This document shows positions 1-10,300 of a DNA stretch of 64,000 nt, piece after piece. Position 1 is the stretch's first letter. The number at the start of each line of letters is the position of its first letter. Under the pieces are notes generated by a model. It was not told the origin of the DNA and ran no database searches. It saw only the letters and a list, made by a program, of their open reading frames with translations. The translations under genes and the position numbers were made by a program. The stretch is from the NCBI GenBank assembly GCA_014084085.1, contig NPFB01000063.1, positions 93,734-157,733 on the forward strand. Reading direction: 5' to 3'. The DNA comes from Hondaea fermentalgiana. Its lineage: Eukaryota; Sar; Bigyra; Thraustochytrida; Thraustochytriidae.

Positions 1-2352
1 AAAACGGGAACTTTGACAGAGAACAAAATGACCGTGATGCGTGCCATCATTGGCGGTGAATCATACGCTTACAAGTCGGGCGACAAGGATGTCTCAAGCC
101 TCGCGGACGTCTTGAAGCGCGAAAAGGTATCCAAGCCGCTTCTTCGTCTCTTTGGGGAAATCTCCATCCTCGACTCTGCATCAACTTCCCGTGCCAAGTG
201 CAATAACGGCGAGTGGGAGTACGAGGGCAATCCTACCGAGTGTGCTCTGCTCAAGCTCTCAGCACAACTTGGTGATGACGCCTCACAGCTTCGCTCATCG
301 TACGCCGAGGAAGGCTCCGACTTGGACTGGGGTGTCTCATCGGTCCCTTTCAGTTCGGAACGCAAAATGATGTCCTGGATTGTACGCCTCAAGTCGCCTG
401 CAAGCAATGGCAGCAAGTACCGCCTCTTCACCAAGGGCGCCCCGGCGCAGATTATGGCCGTCTGCAACAAGGAAGCCATGCAAAAGGGTGAAGAATTCGA
501 AGCCAAGTCGCTTGACGACAGTGCTCGCAAGGAGTACGACACCACCGTGGAGGAATACCAAAAGGCTGGTATGCGGACGCTGGCCCTCGCCTATCGTGAC
601 ATCAAGGACAAGCCCAGCGGCGGTTGGTCCGATTCCAAATCGGGCGATCTCGAAAAAGACCTCACGCTCGTGTCCCTTGTGGGCATCGAAGACCCCCTGC
701 GCGAGTCTGTGCCGGGCGCCATCGAGACCTGCCGCCGCGCCGGCATTGATGTGCGTATGTGCACTGGCGATGCTCTCACGACTGCGGTTGCGATCGCGCG
801 CCAATGTGGCATCCTTCGCGAAAAGGACTTTGAATCAGAAAACAAGCCCAAACCTAATTTCGCCATGACCGGCGCCGAGTTCGACGAGCGCGTGCACATC
901 AAGGACTCCAAGAAGGAAAATGTACGCCGCAGAGTCTTTGATTTTGAAAAGCACGAGGCTACCGAGGCCATGGCTCCGCCGTTCAAGCTCGACAAATCGG
1001 GCAACAAGATCATGGATCAGAAAAAATTCGACGAGCTCTGGCCCACACTTCGCGTCCTGGCGCGCTGCCAGCCCGAGGACAAACTTGCTCTCGTGCGCGG
1101 GCTGCGTGCCAGTCGTGTGTTTGCCGACAAGGCTCGCTGCAACCGTCTCGTACGCGAGCACGACATTCACATCTTTCCGGATTATCAGGTAGTTGCCGTC
1201 ACGGGCGACGGCACAAACGATGCTCCTGCTCTCAAGAGCGCTGACGTCGGGTTTGCCATGGGCATTGGCACCGAAACGGCCAAACAGGCATGTGATATCA
1301 TTCTCCTCTCTTCGAGTTTCGATGCCATCGTCGCTGCAGTATCCTGGGGGCGCAACGTTTTTGACTCAATCGCCAAGTTCATCCAGTTCCAGCTCACTGT
1401 GAACCTCGCTGCCATCATTCTTGCCGTTGTCGGTGCCCTCAGCTATAACGAAAGCCCGCTCAGCGCCGTGCAAATGCTTTGGATCAATCTCATCATGGAC
1501 AGTCTCGCATCTCTGGCTTTGGCGACCGAGCTACCGACCCCGGAGCTTCTCGAGCGCCCGCCCTACGGAAAGCACCGCGGCGTCATTTCGCGCGTCATGA
1601 TTTTCAACATTTGCGGACAGGGCCTCTACCAGATTGCAATTCAGCTGACGGTTCTCTACTTTCCGCAAGTTCTCCCCATGACGCCCCCTATCGAGTACGA
1701 GCCCAAGTCCGCCTCAATGCATTGGACCGTCTTCTTTAACATCTTTGTCATGCTCACCTTTTTCAACGAGCTCAACGCGCGTCGTCTTCAGTCGGTCGAA
1801 ATGCTTCGTACTACATGGTCCGAGTGGAATGTCTTTTCTGGCATTTTCAAGAATCCTCTGTTTGTTGGTATCGTCGCCACCACCGTCGTCGCCCAGGTCG
1901 TCATTGTCCAGTTTGGCGGCCTCGCCGTCAATCTTGCCAGTGGCGGTCTCTCTTGGCAGCAATGGCTCGTTTGCGTCGCCATTGGTGCTGGTAGTCTTGT
2001 GTGGCAGCTCCTCATCAACCTTTTGCTCGTGCTCACGACCTCCAAGGAGGAGGACGAGAACGAGAACGAGTCTGCCAACGACACCGACTCGCGTTACGAT
2101 CGCTCCGCCTCGGAGATCCATCGTGATGCCCTCAATGCCTGGGACCGCGTGCGCATGGACATGCGCTACGGCCGCATCTACGCCCGGGCATTTAGTCTTC
2201 CTCTTTCCAAGGGCGTCAATCTGCGTTCTCTGCAGAGTAATCGGCACAACCGCAAGCACCGCCTCTTTGCCACGAGCAAGTCTTCCGAGGCTCTCCACGA
2301 GAGCTATCGCCGCATCGCACGCCAGCTTTCCTTCGAGTTCTCCTCCAGCTAA
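1..2352 (+). CDS. Plasma-membrane-type Ca2+-transporting P-type ATPase (P2B), 5' partial
   Basis: This gene pumps Ca2+ across a membrane at the cost of ATP. The window opens inside the phosphorylation motif: the first codons read KTGTLTENKM, so the phosphorylated Asp codon lies just upstream, and the actuator domain and M1-M4 are missing. Using window residue numbers (783 codons), the nucleotide-binding KGA is near 145, TGD at 255-257, and the hinge motif TGDGTNDAPALKSAD at 401-415. Six membrane segments follow: M5 about 455-480, M6 about 490-510 with WINLIMDSLASLALATE, M7 533-560, M8 574-592, M9 618-640 and M10 653-680. M6 keeps the Asn and Asp expected for Ca2+ ligation, and WGRNVFDSI plus the M6 text fit P2B (PMCA) better than SERCA. 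The roughly 100-residue basic tail after M10 is where a calmodulin-binding autoinhibitory segment would lie, but I cannot show one. Two charged insertions break the P domain (about residues 285-345 and 368-392). No intron is needed. It ends with TAA at 2350-2352. Confidence 0.93.
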   Translation, partial: KTGTLTENKMTVMRAIIGGESYAYKSGDKDVSSLADVLKREKVSKPLLRLFGEISILDSASTSRAKCNNGEWEYEGNPTECALLKLSAQLGDDASQLRSSYAEEGSDLDWGVSSVPFSSERKMMSWIVRLKSPASNGSKYRLFTKGAPAQIMAVCNKEAMQKGEEFEAKSLDDSARKEYDTTVEEYQKAGMRTLALAYRDIKDKPSGGWSDSKSGDLEKDLTLVSLVGIEDPLRESVPGAIETCRRAGIDVRMCTGDALTTAVAIARQCGILREKDFESENKPKPNFAMTGAEFDERVHIKDSKKENVRRRVFDFEKHEATEAMAPPFKLDKSGNKIMDQKKFDELWPTLRVLARCQPEDKLALVRGLRASRVFADKARCNRLVREHDIHIFPDYQVVAVTGDGTNDAPALKSADVGFAMGIGTETAKQACDIILLSSSFDAIVAAVSWGRNVFDSIAKFIQFQLTVNLAAIILAVVGALSYNESPLSAVQMLWINLIMDSLASLALATELPTPELLERPPYGKHRGVISRVMIFNICGQGLYQIAIQLTVLYFPQVLPMTPPIEYEPKSASMHWTVFFNIFVMLTFFNELNARRLQSVEMLRTTWSEWNVFSGIFKNPLFVGIVATTVVAQVVIVQFGGLAVNLASGGLSWQQWLVCVAIGAGSLVWQLLINLLLVLTTSKEEDENENESANDTDSRYDRSASEIHRDALNAWDRVRMDMRYGRIYARAFSLPLSKGVNLRSLQSNRHNRKHRLFATSKSSEALHESYRRIARQLSFEFSSS

Positions 2353-2804
2353 GTCCTGTTACACAAGCAAGCACCTTTAGTAACCATCTTTTCCATCAAC
2401 ATGTTCAAGCACCCACCACTTCTTCCTCTACGGCCACCGCCGTTGCGTTTCCTCGCGCGCGAACTCTTCTTTCGTACGTACCTCGACTGCTCTCAGAGTG
2501 TGCGCTGGCACGACGGCACCTGGCAGTCTTCCTCTTCCGCGGCCTCGTGATCGTGCCACCCGCCCGGGTCATTCGCCCCGCGAGCAATGAAATCTCGCGC
2601 AAAACCCCAACCCGCCTCGGCCGCCGCCCACGCGACGCGCGGAGACTCGGGGTGATCGTCACCTGCGCCGCGCGTGCAGCGCTAGCGACGGCGGCAGAAG
2701 CTGCGCGGGTGAGCGAGTGGGCGCCCGCATCGCATTGCATCGCATTGCATTGCGAGGGCCCAAGCCGTTCTTGTCAGAACGCGCGGGACGAGACGACCCA
2801 AGCC
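2353..2804. other. Intergenic spacer / leader between Ca2+-ATPase and GH36 gene
   Basis: About 450 bp. An in-frame ATG at 2547 would add 86 Arg/Ala-rich residues to the GH36 protein. That stretch has no hydrophobic signal and contains a GCATC/GCATT microrepeat at about 2727-2756, so I treat it as leader. No RNA gene was recognised. Confidence 0.45.
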
Positions 2805-5276
2805 ATGGAGACGTGCTCGCCTGCGCGCCTGCACGCCGGGCCGGAGGGCTTCGCGAGGGTCGTCTTCGACGCGCCGGCGGAGAAGACGGTCTCGCTGTTC
2901 GTCGAGGCATTCGTGACGCGCCAAGACGGGGACTCGGGCGTCGTCTCCACGGCGCGACTCGGCGAGGTCGAACAAGCAAGCGAGGGGGGCGTCGAGTTTC
3001 GGGCAAAGGACGGCGATGACACGGGCGACCTGCTCAAACTCGACCCTGACCGCGGCCTGGAGGTCTGCACAGCCGGCACCAATAGAATCCGACGCGTTGA
3101 ATTGCGAATTCGGGAGGCCTCCTCGCTCGAGGAGCATGAGATGGGAATCAGCGACAGCAACTTGACAATGTCCAAGGTTTTCACGCAGGGCTACCAGACG
3201 TGGAACCTGAGTGCAGCGCATCCTGTAGATGGAACGCGGCAGAAATCAATTGCGAGCAAGTTCGGGCTCTCTGGCATGTTCCAGGATACAGACAATGAAG
3301 CATGGCGCCAAAAGGGCAGAGGTGTCGAGTCACATGGCTTTCTTGTCGTGCAAAGCGAACAAGCAAACGCAACGTCAGACGACACGTCGGCCACTCCTCC
3401 CGCTCTTTGGCTCATTGGAGGAACATCGTGCAGACGGGGCGTCGTCTCTTTTTGGGTAAGTCAACAATGGCCCGGCACGGGCAGAGAGTCCCAGAATCAG
3501 GTCAGATGCTTTGTCGACTTTGGCATTCCCGGCGTTCAAAGCAGCGCGCAGGAGGATTTTTGGATGGCTTCTGCCGGCACAACGCAGGCTCTTGTCGAGG
3601 AGTTTGCGCAACGCGTCCAGCTCGTCCAGGACACGGCTGCAGGAGACGCAGCGCTCGAGCTTGCTTCCCCCCTTCGCGAGCTCGGGCGCGCTCCTGTAGG
3701 CTGGGGAAGCTGGTACGAGTACTACGAAAACGTCACCAGCGCAGATGTGGACACGGTACTCACTGCAATTACTTCTGATGAGGCCGTCGCTCGATCAATC
3801 GACGTCTTCCAGCTCGATGATGGCTTCCAGCTCAATACGGGCGACTGGCTACAAACGCGAGCGGCTTTTGGCGAAGAAGAGATTGCCCGTGTCGCGCAGC
3901 GAATTCGTAGCGCAGGATTCGCCCCGGGACTCTGGATTGCCCCGTTTCTCGTGTCCAAGACATCGCTCGTCTACCGGGAGCACCCGGACTGGGTCTTGCG
4001 TAATGTCAAATCTGGTAAACCTGTCGTCGGTCACGTCAATCCGGCCTGGAAACGTCGCAAAAACGGTAGCTGCAAGAGTTCGATCGCGAGCATGGTCATG
4101 TACATTCTTGACCTCAGTATTCCCGAGGTCCTCGAGCATCTGACCAAGACCTTTCAAGAGCTTGCCAAAAATTGGGCCTTTTTTAAAATCGATTTCTTGG
4201 CAGCGGGCATGCGCGAAGGTCGAAGAAGGTATGCAGCCGACCAGACGCGGGTAGAAAGTTATATTGCAGGAGTCAAAGCGATCCGTCGCGGGATTGGCCC
4301 ACAGTCGTACCTTCTTGGCTGCGGTGCGCCTCTTCTTCCCTCGGCGCAATCGGGCGTCTTCGACGCCATGCGCGTCTCGTGCGATACCGCAGAACGATGG
4401 CTTCCGGGTCGCGAGCGATACCTTGTGTCTGACTGGGCCATTCCGTGCTGCCGGAATGCACTTTGGGGCAGCATGACGCGCTACTTCATGCATGGAACAC
4501 TATGGAAACACAGCGATCCAGATTGCCTTGTGCTTCGGCGGGCCGGCAGCGTCATCACGGAGGATCAAGTGCGGACTCAGGTGACGATTCTCGGTCTTAC
4601 GGGCGGCCTTCTCCTCTTTACAGACAACATGTCGACCTTGGAGACGGACCGCAAGGATCTTGCACTAGGTGTTTTGCCTGCGACACCGCTACGAGGTGCT
4701 CCAGTCGGAGATGTCATGATGCCTGGTCTTCCGCCACGGGCTTTTGCGGTGAATGATCCTTTGAACCCGGCACTCCATGTTGCTACAGCCTTTGTCAACT
4801 GGACAACTTCTCGAGCCAAAATTACAGCCAAGCGTGACATGTTTGATTTCTGGCACTTGCGTCGCTATCGTGTTGGAGATGTTACCGAGCTCCGTCCTCA
4901 CGGCGTCTGCGCTGGCCAGATGGCAGCCGACGGTGCTTTTTTTATCGGCACAACCATACATCTCACTGCGCTCGCAGACGGACGCATTGTTCAGGAGGTC
5001 ATTGACGATCAAGCGTGGCGAATCTCAGGTACAGACCAATTCGCACGTAAATCGGGCCTCCTTATTTTCGAAGGTACACCCGAAACGCTCTCCATCTCAG
5101 ATTACTCTGGCCTTGAGATTTCAAAGGATATCTTTGCAATAGCAGACACGAATGGAAGCACAAGCGCCGTAGAAATTTGCATTGTGTCGGAGACGTGGAC
5201 TCTTGACATCATTCAAGAGGGCTCAGTCCTGAAGAAAGAAAGATTGTCGCCTACTGCGTCTTCGCAGTCGCTCTAG
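2805..5276 (+). CDS. GH36-family alpha-galactosidase (melibiase/RafA-like)
   Basis: A retaining glycoside hydrolase predicted to remove alpha-1,6-galactose from melibiose or raffinose-type sugars. From the Met at 2805 it is 823 residues. An N-terminal beta-sandwich-like region (about 1-330) contains the GYQTWN segment typical of the family, followed by the (beta/alpha)8 barrel: VFQLDDGFQ, PGLWIAPFLVSK, then FKIDF with the predicted nucleophile Asp at about 463, and LLGCGAPLLPSAQSGVFDAM followed by RVSCD with the predicted acid/base Asp at about 527. A C-terminal beta domain closes the protein. Both catalytic carboxylates are present. No signal peptide is visible at either candidate start, so a cytosolic location is likely. 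The gene could instead use the ATG at 2547 (909 residues). A raffinose-synthase (seed-imbibition) function is possible within GH36, but the KIDF motif resembles bacterial-type alpha-galactosidases more. The stop at 5274-5276 lies inside the convergent PIG-W gene. Confidence 0.88.
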   Translation: METCSPARLHAGPEGFARVVFDAPAEKTVSLFVEAFVTRQDGDSGVVSTARLGEVEQASEGGVEFRAKDGDDTGDLLKLDPDRGLEVCTAGTNRIRRVELRIREASSLEEHEMGISDSNLTMSKVFTQGYQTWNLSAAHPVDGTRQKSIASKFGLSGMFQDTDNEAWRQKGRGVESHGFLVVQSEQANATSDDTSATPPALWLIGGTSCRRGVVSFWVSQQWPGTGRESQNQVRCFVDFGIPGVQSSAQEDFWMASAGTTQALVEEFAQRVQLVQDTAAGDAALELASPLRELGRAPVGWGSWYEYYENVTSADVDTVLTAITSDEAVARSIDVFQLDDGFQLNTGDWLQTRAAFGEEEIARVAQRIRSAGFAPGLWIAPFLVSKTSLVYREHPDWVLRNVKSGKPVVGHVNPAWKRRKNGSCKSSIASMVMYILDLSIPEVLEHLTKTFQELAKNWAFFKIDFLAAGMREGRRRYAADQTRVESYIAGVKAIRRGIGPQSYLLGCGAPLLPSAQSGVFDAMRVSCDTAERWLPGRERYLVSDWAIPCCRNALWGSMTRYFMHGTLWKHSDPDCLVLRRAGSVITEDQVRTQVTILGLTGGLLLFTDNMSTLETDRKDLALGVLPATPLRGAPVGDVMMPGLPPRAFAVNDPLNPALHVATAFVNWTTSRAKITAKRDMFDFWHLRRYRVGDVTELRPHGVCAGQMAADGAFFIGTTIHLTALADGRIVQEVIDDQAWRISGTDQFARKSGLLIFEGTPETLSISDYSGLEISKDIFAIADTNGSTSAVEICIVSETWTLDIIQEGSVLKKERLSPTASSQSL

Positions 5277-6717
5277 CTTCGCGAGAGACCAAAAATCGCA
5301 ACGCATGCGCTGGTTTGACACGTTGACGCAGGCAATAGAGACCATACGCCACAGCAATTACCGTAAAGAGATAAAGGAACAGAATGTTCACCGCAAGCTC
5401 GTTCTCGGTGTCGAGAGTCCGTACACCAAGGTTGCAGGCGCCTGTGAGAAGATTTGCCAAGAGAAAAACGGCAATCTGGTTGTAGTTGATGGCTTCCGCA
5501 ATGAGTCCCGGGCTCGATCCGAGGCACAGAGGAGGCGGCAAAGCGACTTGCAGCAAGAGCACTTGCGCGAGAAGCTGCTGCGAAAGAGCAAGTGTCCACA
5601 ACACATACCCAGCATTCGCAAGCCGTCTCGATACGGGTCCTAGCCATGCGGTCGAACATAGCGTTCCCGCGTAGAGTGACGCGGCGCACCAGAGGTGATA
5701 CGAGATGAGCGCGCCAGGGGTACTGTGAGCATTTCCTCCCTTTGGCGATGCATGAAAGCGGCCCAACTCAATGCCCAGAGAAAAAAGTGAAAGGTATCCG
5801 ATCACGCTCGTCAGACCCTCCTTGTTCTGCGACAAGAGATTGTCGCGCGAGGAATGCAAGACCCATGCTTCGAGGCCGCCTTGCGATAGTAGCACTTGAT
5901 GGAGCCCGAGAAGCATCAATCCGACCAAACCTGGACGCCGCACCAAACAACGAGGCAAACATGCACCATAAAGGACGCTACTTCCGAGAGAGACAGCTGC
6001 TAGCGTGAAGAAAAAGTTCCAATGCAAGCCATATTCCGAAGCGTGTTCTTGATAGTCTACGCTTTTCGTAAGGGCCAAACGCGCAAGACCAATCGTCACT
6101 AAGACTCCAGTTGAAGAGATTGCGCGCCACATCGTTAGCTTGAGCGTCTCGTACGAGCCATCAAGACCAAGAACGATTGCATTGGAGACAACGAAACCCC
6201 CGACACCAACGTCCATGAGTCCCGTCCCATAGGTTTCCGTCTTGGCGAAACGTCGTGGAAAGACAGGAAAGTCGACGGCTAGAATTGCAGTGCATGTCAT
6301 GAGCAAAAGGCCTGAGCGGAATGCAGTCACGTGTCCGGCAGCATGCTCCGTGTCCGGCGCCTCCTTTTCTGTTTCAAGCTTGCGCCAGCGGAGGAGCACA
6401 CCTGAGGCGACCGTTGCAACAACGAGGCCCAAATGATCTACGAATTTACTTGATAAGGCTCTGGTCTCCAGCGTCATGCTCAATAGGAGCGGTGTGACAA
6501 GGCAGCAGAACTCCACGAGGAGTCTTGCTATCGACTTGCTTCCTCGCAGCTGAAGCGCCCGCACCGCAAGGTCTGCGAGCCAAAGTCCCACTGGAACTAC
6601 GGTCACGACCAGAGCTACTTCGAGCATCGATGTCCCTTCGAGTCCGCTGACAAAGGCCTCTTTCCGCGCGCGATAGCTTAGGCCGTCCTCAATCATCGGC
6701 GCGCCCTCGGCCTCCAT
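5251..6717 (-). CDS. PIGW: GPI-anchor inositol acyltransferase (PIG-W / GWT1)
   Basis: An ER membrane enzyme that acylates the inositol of GlcN-PI, an early step of GPI-anchor synthesis. The 488-residue length matches the family (about 450-505). Diagnostic motifs are the N-terminal ARKEAFVSGLEGTS (about 17-30), AVDFPVFPRRFAKTE followed by YGTGLMDVGVGGFV (about 145-175), HASEYGLHWNFFF (about 223-235) and FLLANLLTG followed by CNLGV (about 415-432). These are the most conserved blocks of eukaryotic PIG-W. Around a dozen hydrophobic segments spread over the whole length agree with a polytopic ER protein. The start at 6717 places the family N-terminal motif at the expected distance. The 3' end overlaps the GH36 coding end by 26 bp on the opposite strand, so the two 3' UTRs must be antisense to each other. 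Confidence 0.95.
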   Translation of the reverse strand: MEAEGAPMIEDGLSYRARKEAFVSGLEGTSMLEVALVVTVVPVGLWLADLAVRALQLRGSKSIARLLVEFCCLVTPLLLSMTLETRALSSKFVDHLGLVVATVASGVLLRWRKLETEKEAPDTEHAAGHVTAFRSGLLLMTCTAILAVDFPVFPRRFAKTETYGTGLMDVGVGGFVVSNAIVLGLDGSYETLKLTMWRAISSTGVLVTIGLARLALTKSVDYQEHASEYGLHWNFFFTLAAVSLGSSVLYGACLPRCLVRRPGLVGLMLLGLHQVLLSQGGLEAWVLHSSRDNLLSQNKEGLTSVIGYLSLFSLGIELGRFHASPKGGNAHSTPGALISYHLWCAASLYAGTLCSTAWLGPVSRRLANAGYVLWTLALSQQLLAQVLLLQVALPPPLCLGSSPGLIAEAINYNQIAVFLLANLLTGACNLGVRTLDTENELAVNILFLYLFTVIAVAYGLYCLRQRVKPAHALRFLVSREARATAKTQ

Positions 6718-7351
6718 GGTGTACGCGGCCCTGCGCGCAGTCTACTTCGTGAACCGGAATGCTCTGTGGTCAAGCACGAAAGTTCAAGTTTTGCCATCCG
6801 CAACCGGATCCGATTCCACCGACCACGATCAATTATAAATAGAAAAGAAGAAACCGGAGCCAGTAGGCTGTGTTGTGCGAACGATACAGGGAAGCGAAAA
6901 GAAACTCGTGCACGTGCGAAACACAGACGCGACGATGAATGTTTTTAATGGGTTTTACAAGCAGTGGTTCTAAGCCATTCCGCGTGTCGGCCCAGGGGCG
7001 CTTGGTGATTTCGACTCTGCTTGCCTGGTGCGCGTGCGCGAGGAAGCCAAGCAGAGAGCCGGTGGGCCTGCAGTAGGTGGGCTTTTGACTGACCTCCTGG
7101 TCACAAATGATTACCCTTTCGGTGTGCGACCATTCTGATTATCCGACCCAAGACGCATGGCGCTTGCTTGCTTGATGAACAACGTGCGACGAAACTACGA
7201 CGCGGAGTTGCGATGATGCAACATGGCTCAGCAGCCGGTATACAATCTTGATCGTTTTTGTACACAACACATCTATCCGCAGATTTCATCTGCCTCTGAG
7301 GCTCTCAGGAATGAGACAACTAAAGAGTAGAATATCTTGCAGAAAGGACGA
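6718..7351. other. Intergenic spacer: PIG-W 5' flank and BEACH-gene 3' flank
   Basis: About 630 bp between two minus-strand genes. It should hold the PIG-W promoter (near 6718) and the BEACH-gene polyadenylation region (near 7352). A TATAAAT-like string lies at about 6834-6840 on the + strand. No ORF of note, tRNA or repeat array was seen. Confidence 0.4.
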
Positions 7352-10300
7352 TCAAAATTGCTTAGAGTCACCAACATGAAGAACGCCAAAACTGCCATCA
7401 CCAAAAGACACAAGAAAGCGATGCAGTGGCGCTGCGTCCAGCGCTGTGATAGACGTCGGTTTTTGCGCGGACGGCGCGGTTTCCTGAAGAAGCTCCATCG
7501 AGTGCGCCCTAAGCACCAAGACCGTGGACCTCTCTGTCACACAAACGAGTAGTTCGCCATCGAGGGAAAATGTAAAGTAGAGCAAATTCACCGGCGAGAC
7601 ATAATCGCCAAGTTTCCGCCCATTCACAGAATAAGATATTAGCGACTGCGTCGGCGCATGCCATACACAGATGGAAGGGGTCAGCGAAGGCGCGATACCC
7701 ACCCACAGCGCAGAAGTCTTGTCCACGACCACGGCTGGGCCGTTGCCATCACCCGATGGATCACTGGCCGAGCTTCCCGCAGGAAAGTCTTTGTCGACAT
7801 TGTCCCCATCAGCAGCTTTCGGCGCTGTGAATCCCAAAGAACGCACGTAGTTGGCCTGCTCAAGCGTATGCACGATGCATGTCCCGTCGAGGCTCGCTGA
7901 CACCACGAGGTCTAACGCAGCGCTCACGGCGATGCTCGTCACCGCGTCATCATGCCCGAGCAAAACGTTGTCGAGGACCAAGGTCTCGCGGTGCACTCTC
8001 CACACAAAGACGCAGCAGTCTGCTGATCCTGTCAATACGTAAGCACCGTCCTCCGAAGCAACAACGCACGTCGTCAAGTCCGTATGCATTTTGAAGACTT
8101 CATCCTGACTCAACTTGCTGTCTTGACGGCGCACAAAAGGATGCCGAGGAGGAAGCGAGCCAAAGAGCACGCTCCCATCAGCGGTCGGTGCCCAATCAAA
8201 CGTTGACACACGGAACGAATTGTCGTATGAGCCAACAGCCATCATTCGTAAGAGATTGCGTGCGTCCGCTGGAATCTCCGATGCTCCAACAAGTGCTTTG
8301 ACGGGCCCGGAAACGCCCGCAGACGTGTGACTGGACGACATCATATTCACTGCTGGCAAAGGCGACAGCAGCGTCGCGTCTGCGGACGCAGCTCCTGCCA
8401 TCGACGATGACGTCGCGCTTACAGAACTAAGTGTTACGGACGCCGTCGAGGGTGAAGTTCCAGGGAGCGAAGGCGAGGTGGAAAGTGATGATGGTGAAGG
8501 CGAAGAAGAAGACGAAGAGGAAGACCCCGTTGCCCCATTCATTTCACCGTAAAATGCTGGCGCTGCACCTGGGGACGCAGACAGCATCGCTCGTGTGTGC
8601 TTGGAAAGCCGCGCACTCTTACCTGGTGTGTGAGGCCCCAGCCCTTGGTGGCCTTCACGCGTCCCACCATCAACAGAGATTGCGGCTGCAACGGCGCCAG
8701 CTACACCGTGCACGCTAGGGGTCACTCGACGCCCATCCAAAAGACCACGATCAATGAGACCTGCGTGAGTGACTTTGTCCCTGCAGAGACCCGGAAGACA
8801 AACAAAGCCTCCCCACTGCCGCGCAGCGCCGAACGTAAGCTGGTATCGCTCAGCACGGAGGCCCCCGACTTGGCCCAGGGTCTCCCAGGTCGTGAAGATC
8901 TTTGCTGGATTCGCAAACTCCCGTTTTGCAGAAATAATGTACACCATGACTGCAATTTGACGTTGTGTGACCATGAGAACATGTCGCACGTCATATTGCC
9001 GACCCAAATGCTCAATGAGCTCGTAGCGCTTGTTGCCTCCTAAACCGAATGGTATGAGCGAGGACACAACGCCAATATTAAAGACGGGCGAAGACCATTC
9101 AATTGGATCGTCTTTGAAGGATGGTTGCCGAATTAAAGTCTGAACCCAATGTGCACTATTGCACTTGGCTGCAGTAGGAACGTCGCCGTTGCTGATGCCG
9201 CGATACATTGGCAAGCGCTTGCGCCGTTGCGAGTGGGGGCGATCAAAGAGCACGGGCGGACTTTGACCGTATTCCTCTACCATTCGCTGCACCGTGCGAT
9301 GCAAGTCCGGTCGCACCCGTTCAAGATAGTCGAGATCGACCGCACCTTCATACATGAGGTGAAAGTATACATTGACCGCCTCCACGGCCTCTGGGCCTTG
9401 CTGCTTGTTACCGAACGTGAGATCGATCCAATGATGCAAGTGAGACGAAACGTGAGTGCTTTCCAAAGCGTCGCGATTCTTTCGAATAAAGTCTTCTGGG
9501 GTTTTCGCCCATGGCGGCAGAATGACATCGTCGATGCGGGTGCCGTCCTGCTTGGTGCCCAAGTCGAAACCAGCGCTGTTGCGAAGGAACTCGGGATTGC
9601 AAAAGAACTCTGGCAGCAACTCTCGAGGACTCACTCGCGTTGCAAAGTCGAACGCCATGGCAATAGAATCGAACTGACGATCTGCATGGTCGAAGCGACC
9701 GCCTTGGAGCTGAATGTGCAACGTTGTAAAGGGTTCTAGACGCAACAGATACCATAGCACGGATCCGCGTGAAGAATAGTGGCTTCCAAAGTGCCATGGT
9801 GGGCCTTGAAGAACATTCACGTCGCCATGTTTTTGTTCCTGCAGTTGGCGATCCTCAGCGCTGCTCAACAATGGCCAGCGAAATAGACCCCCTTGGGAAG
9901 AGGTTACCGGCGAGATATTGCGGTAATCTCGCGTCGAGTCTTCGAACTTGCTGCGGAGCTCACTTCGCTTTGCCTCGGTTTGTGCACCAATGGGAAAACG
10001 AAGGTCTCGAAAGGATTCTGGTTTCTCGAGATCAATCTTTTCCGACGTATAGTCTGCCAGAACCCAAGGCAGGACCGGATATTGGGCCAAGTCAGAGTAT
10101 GATCTTCCTGCAAAGTCGTTAAGGATCATCAGGTACTCGAGGTTGGAAAGTCGGCCCTCGATCCAGGCCTCCTGTGCACCCGAACGCGCGGCGCGCTCTG
10201 ATGGTGTCCACGATGCGTCTTCCTGCTCAATAAGCCGACCTAGGTGCTTGGCGGCCACGTTGCAGCGGTCCGACCCGCTGCTAAAGTCGAAAAGGTAGCT

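Noticed and set aside
9149..9739. A 196-codon + strand frame inside the BEACH gene
   Set aside because: Antisense shadow of the BEACH-domain coding sequence.
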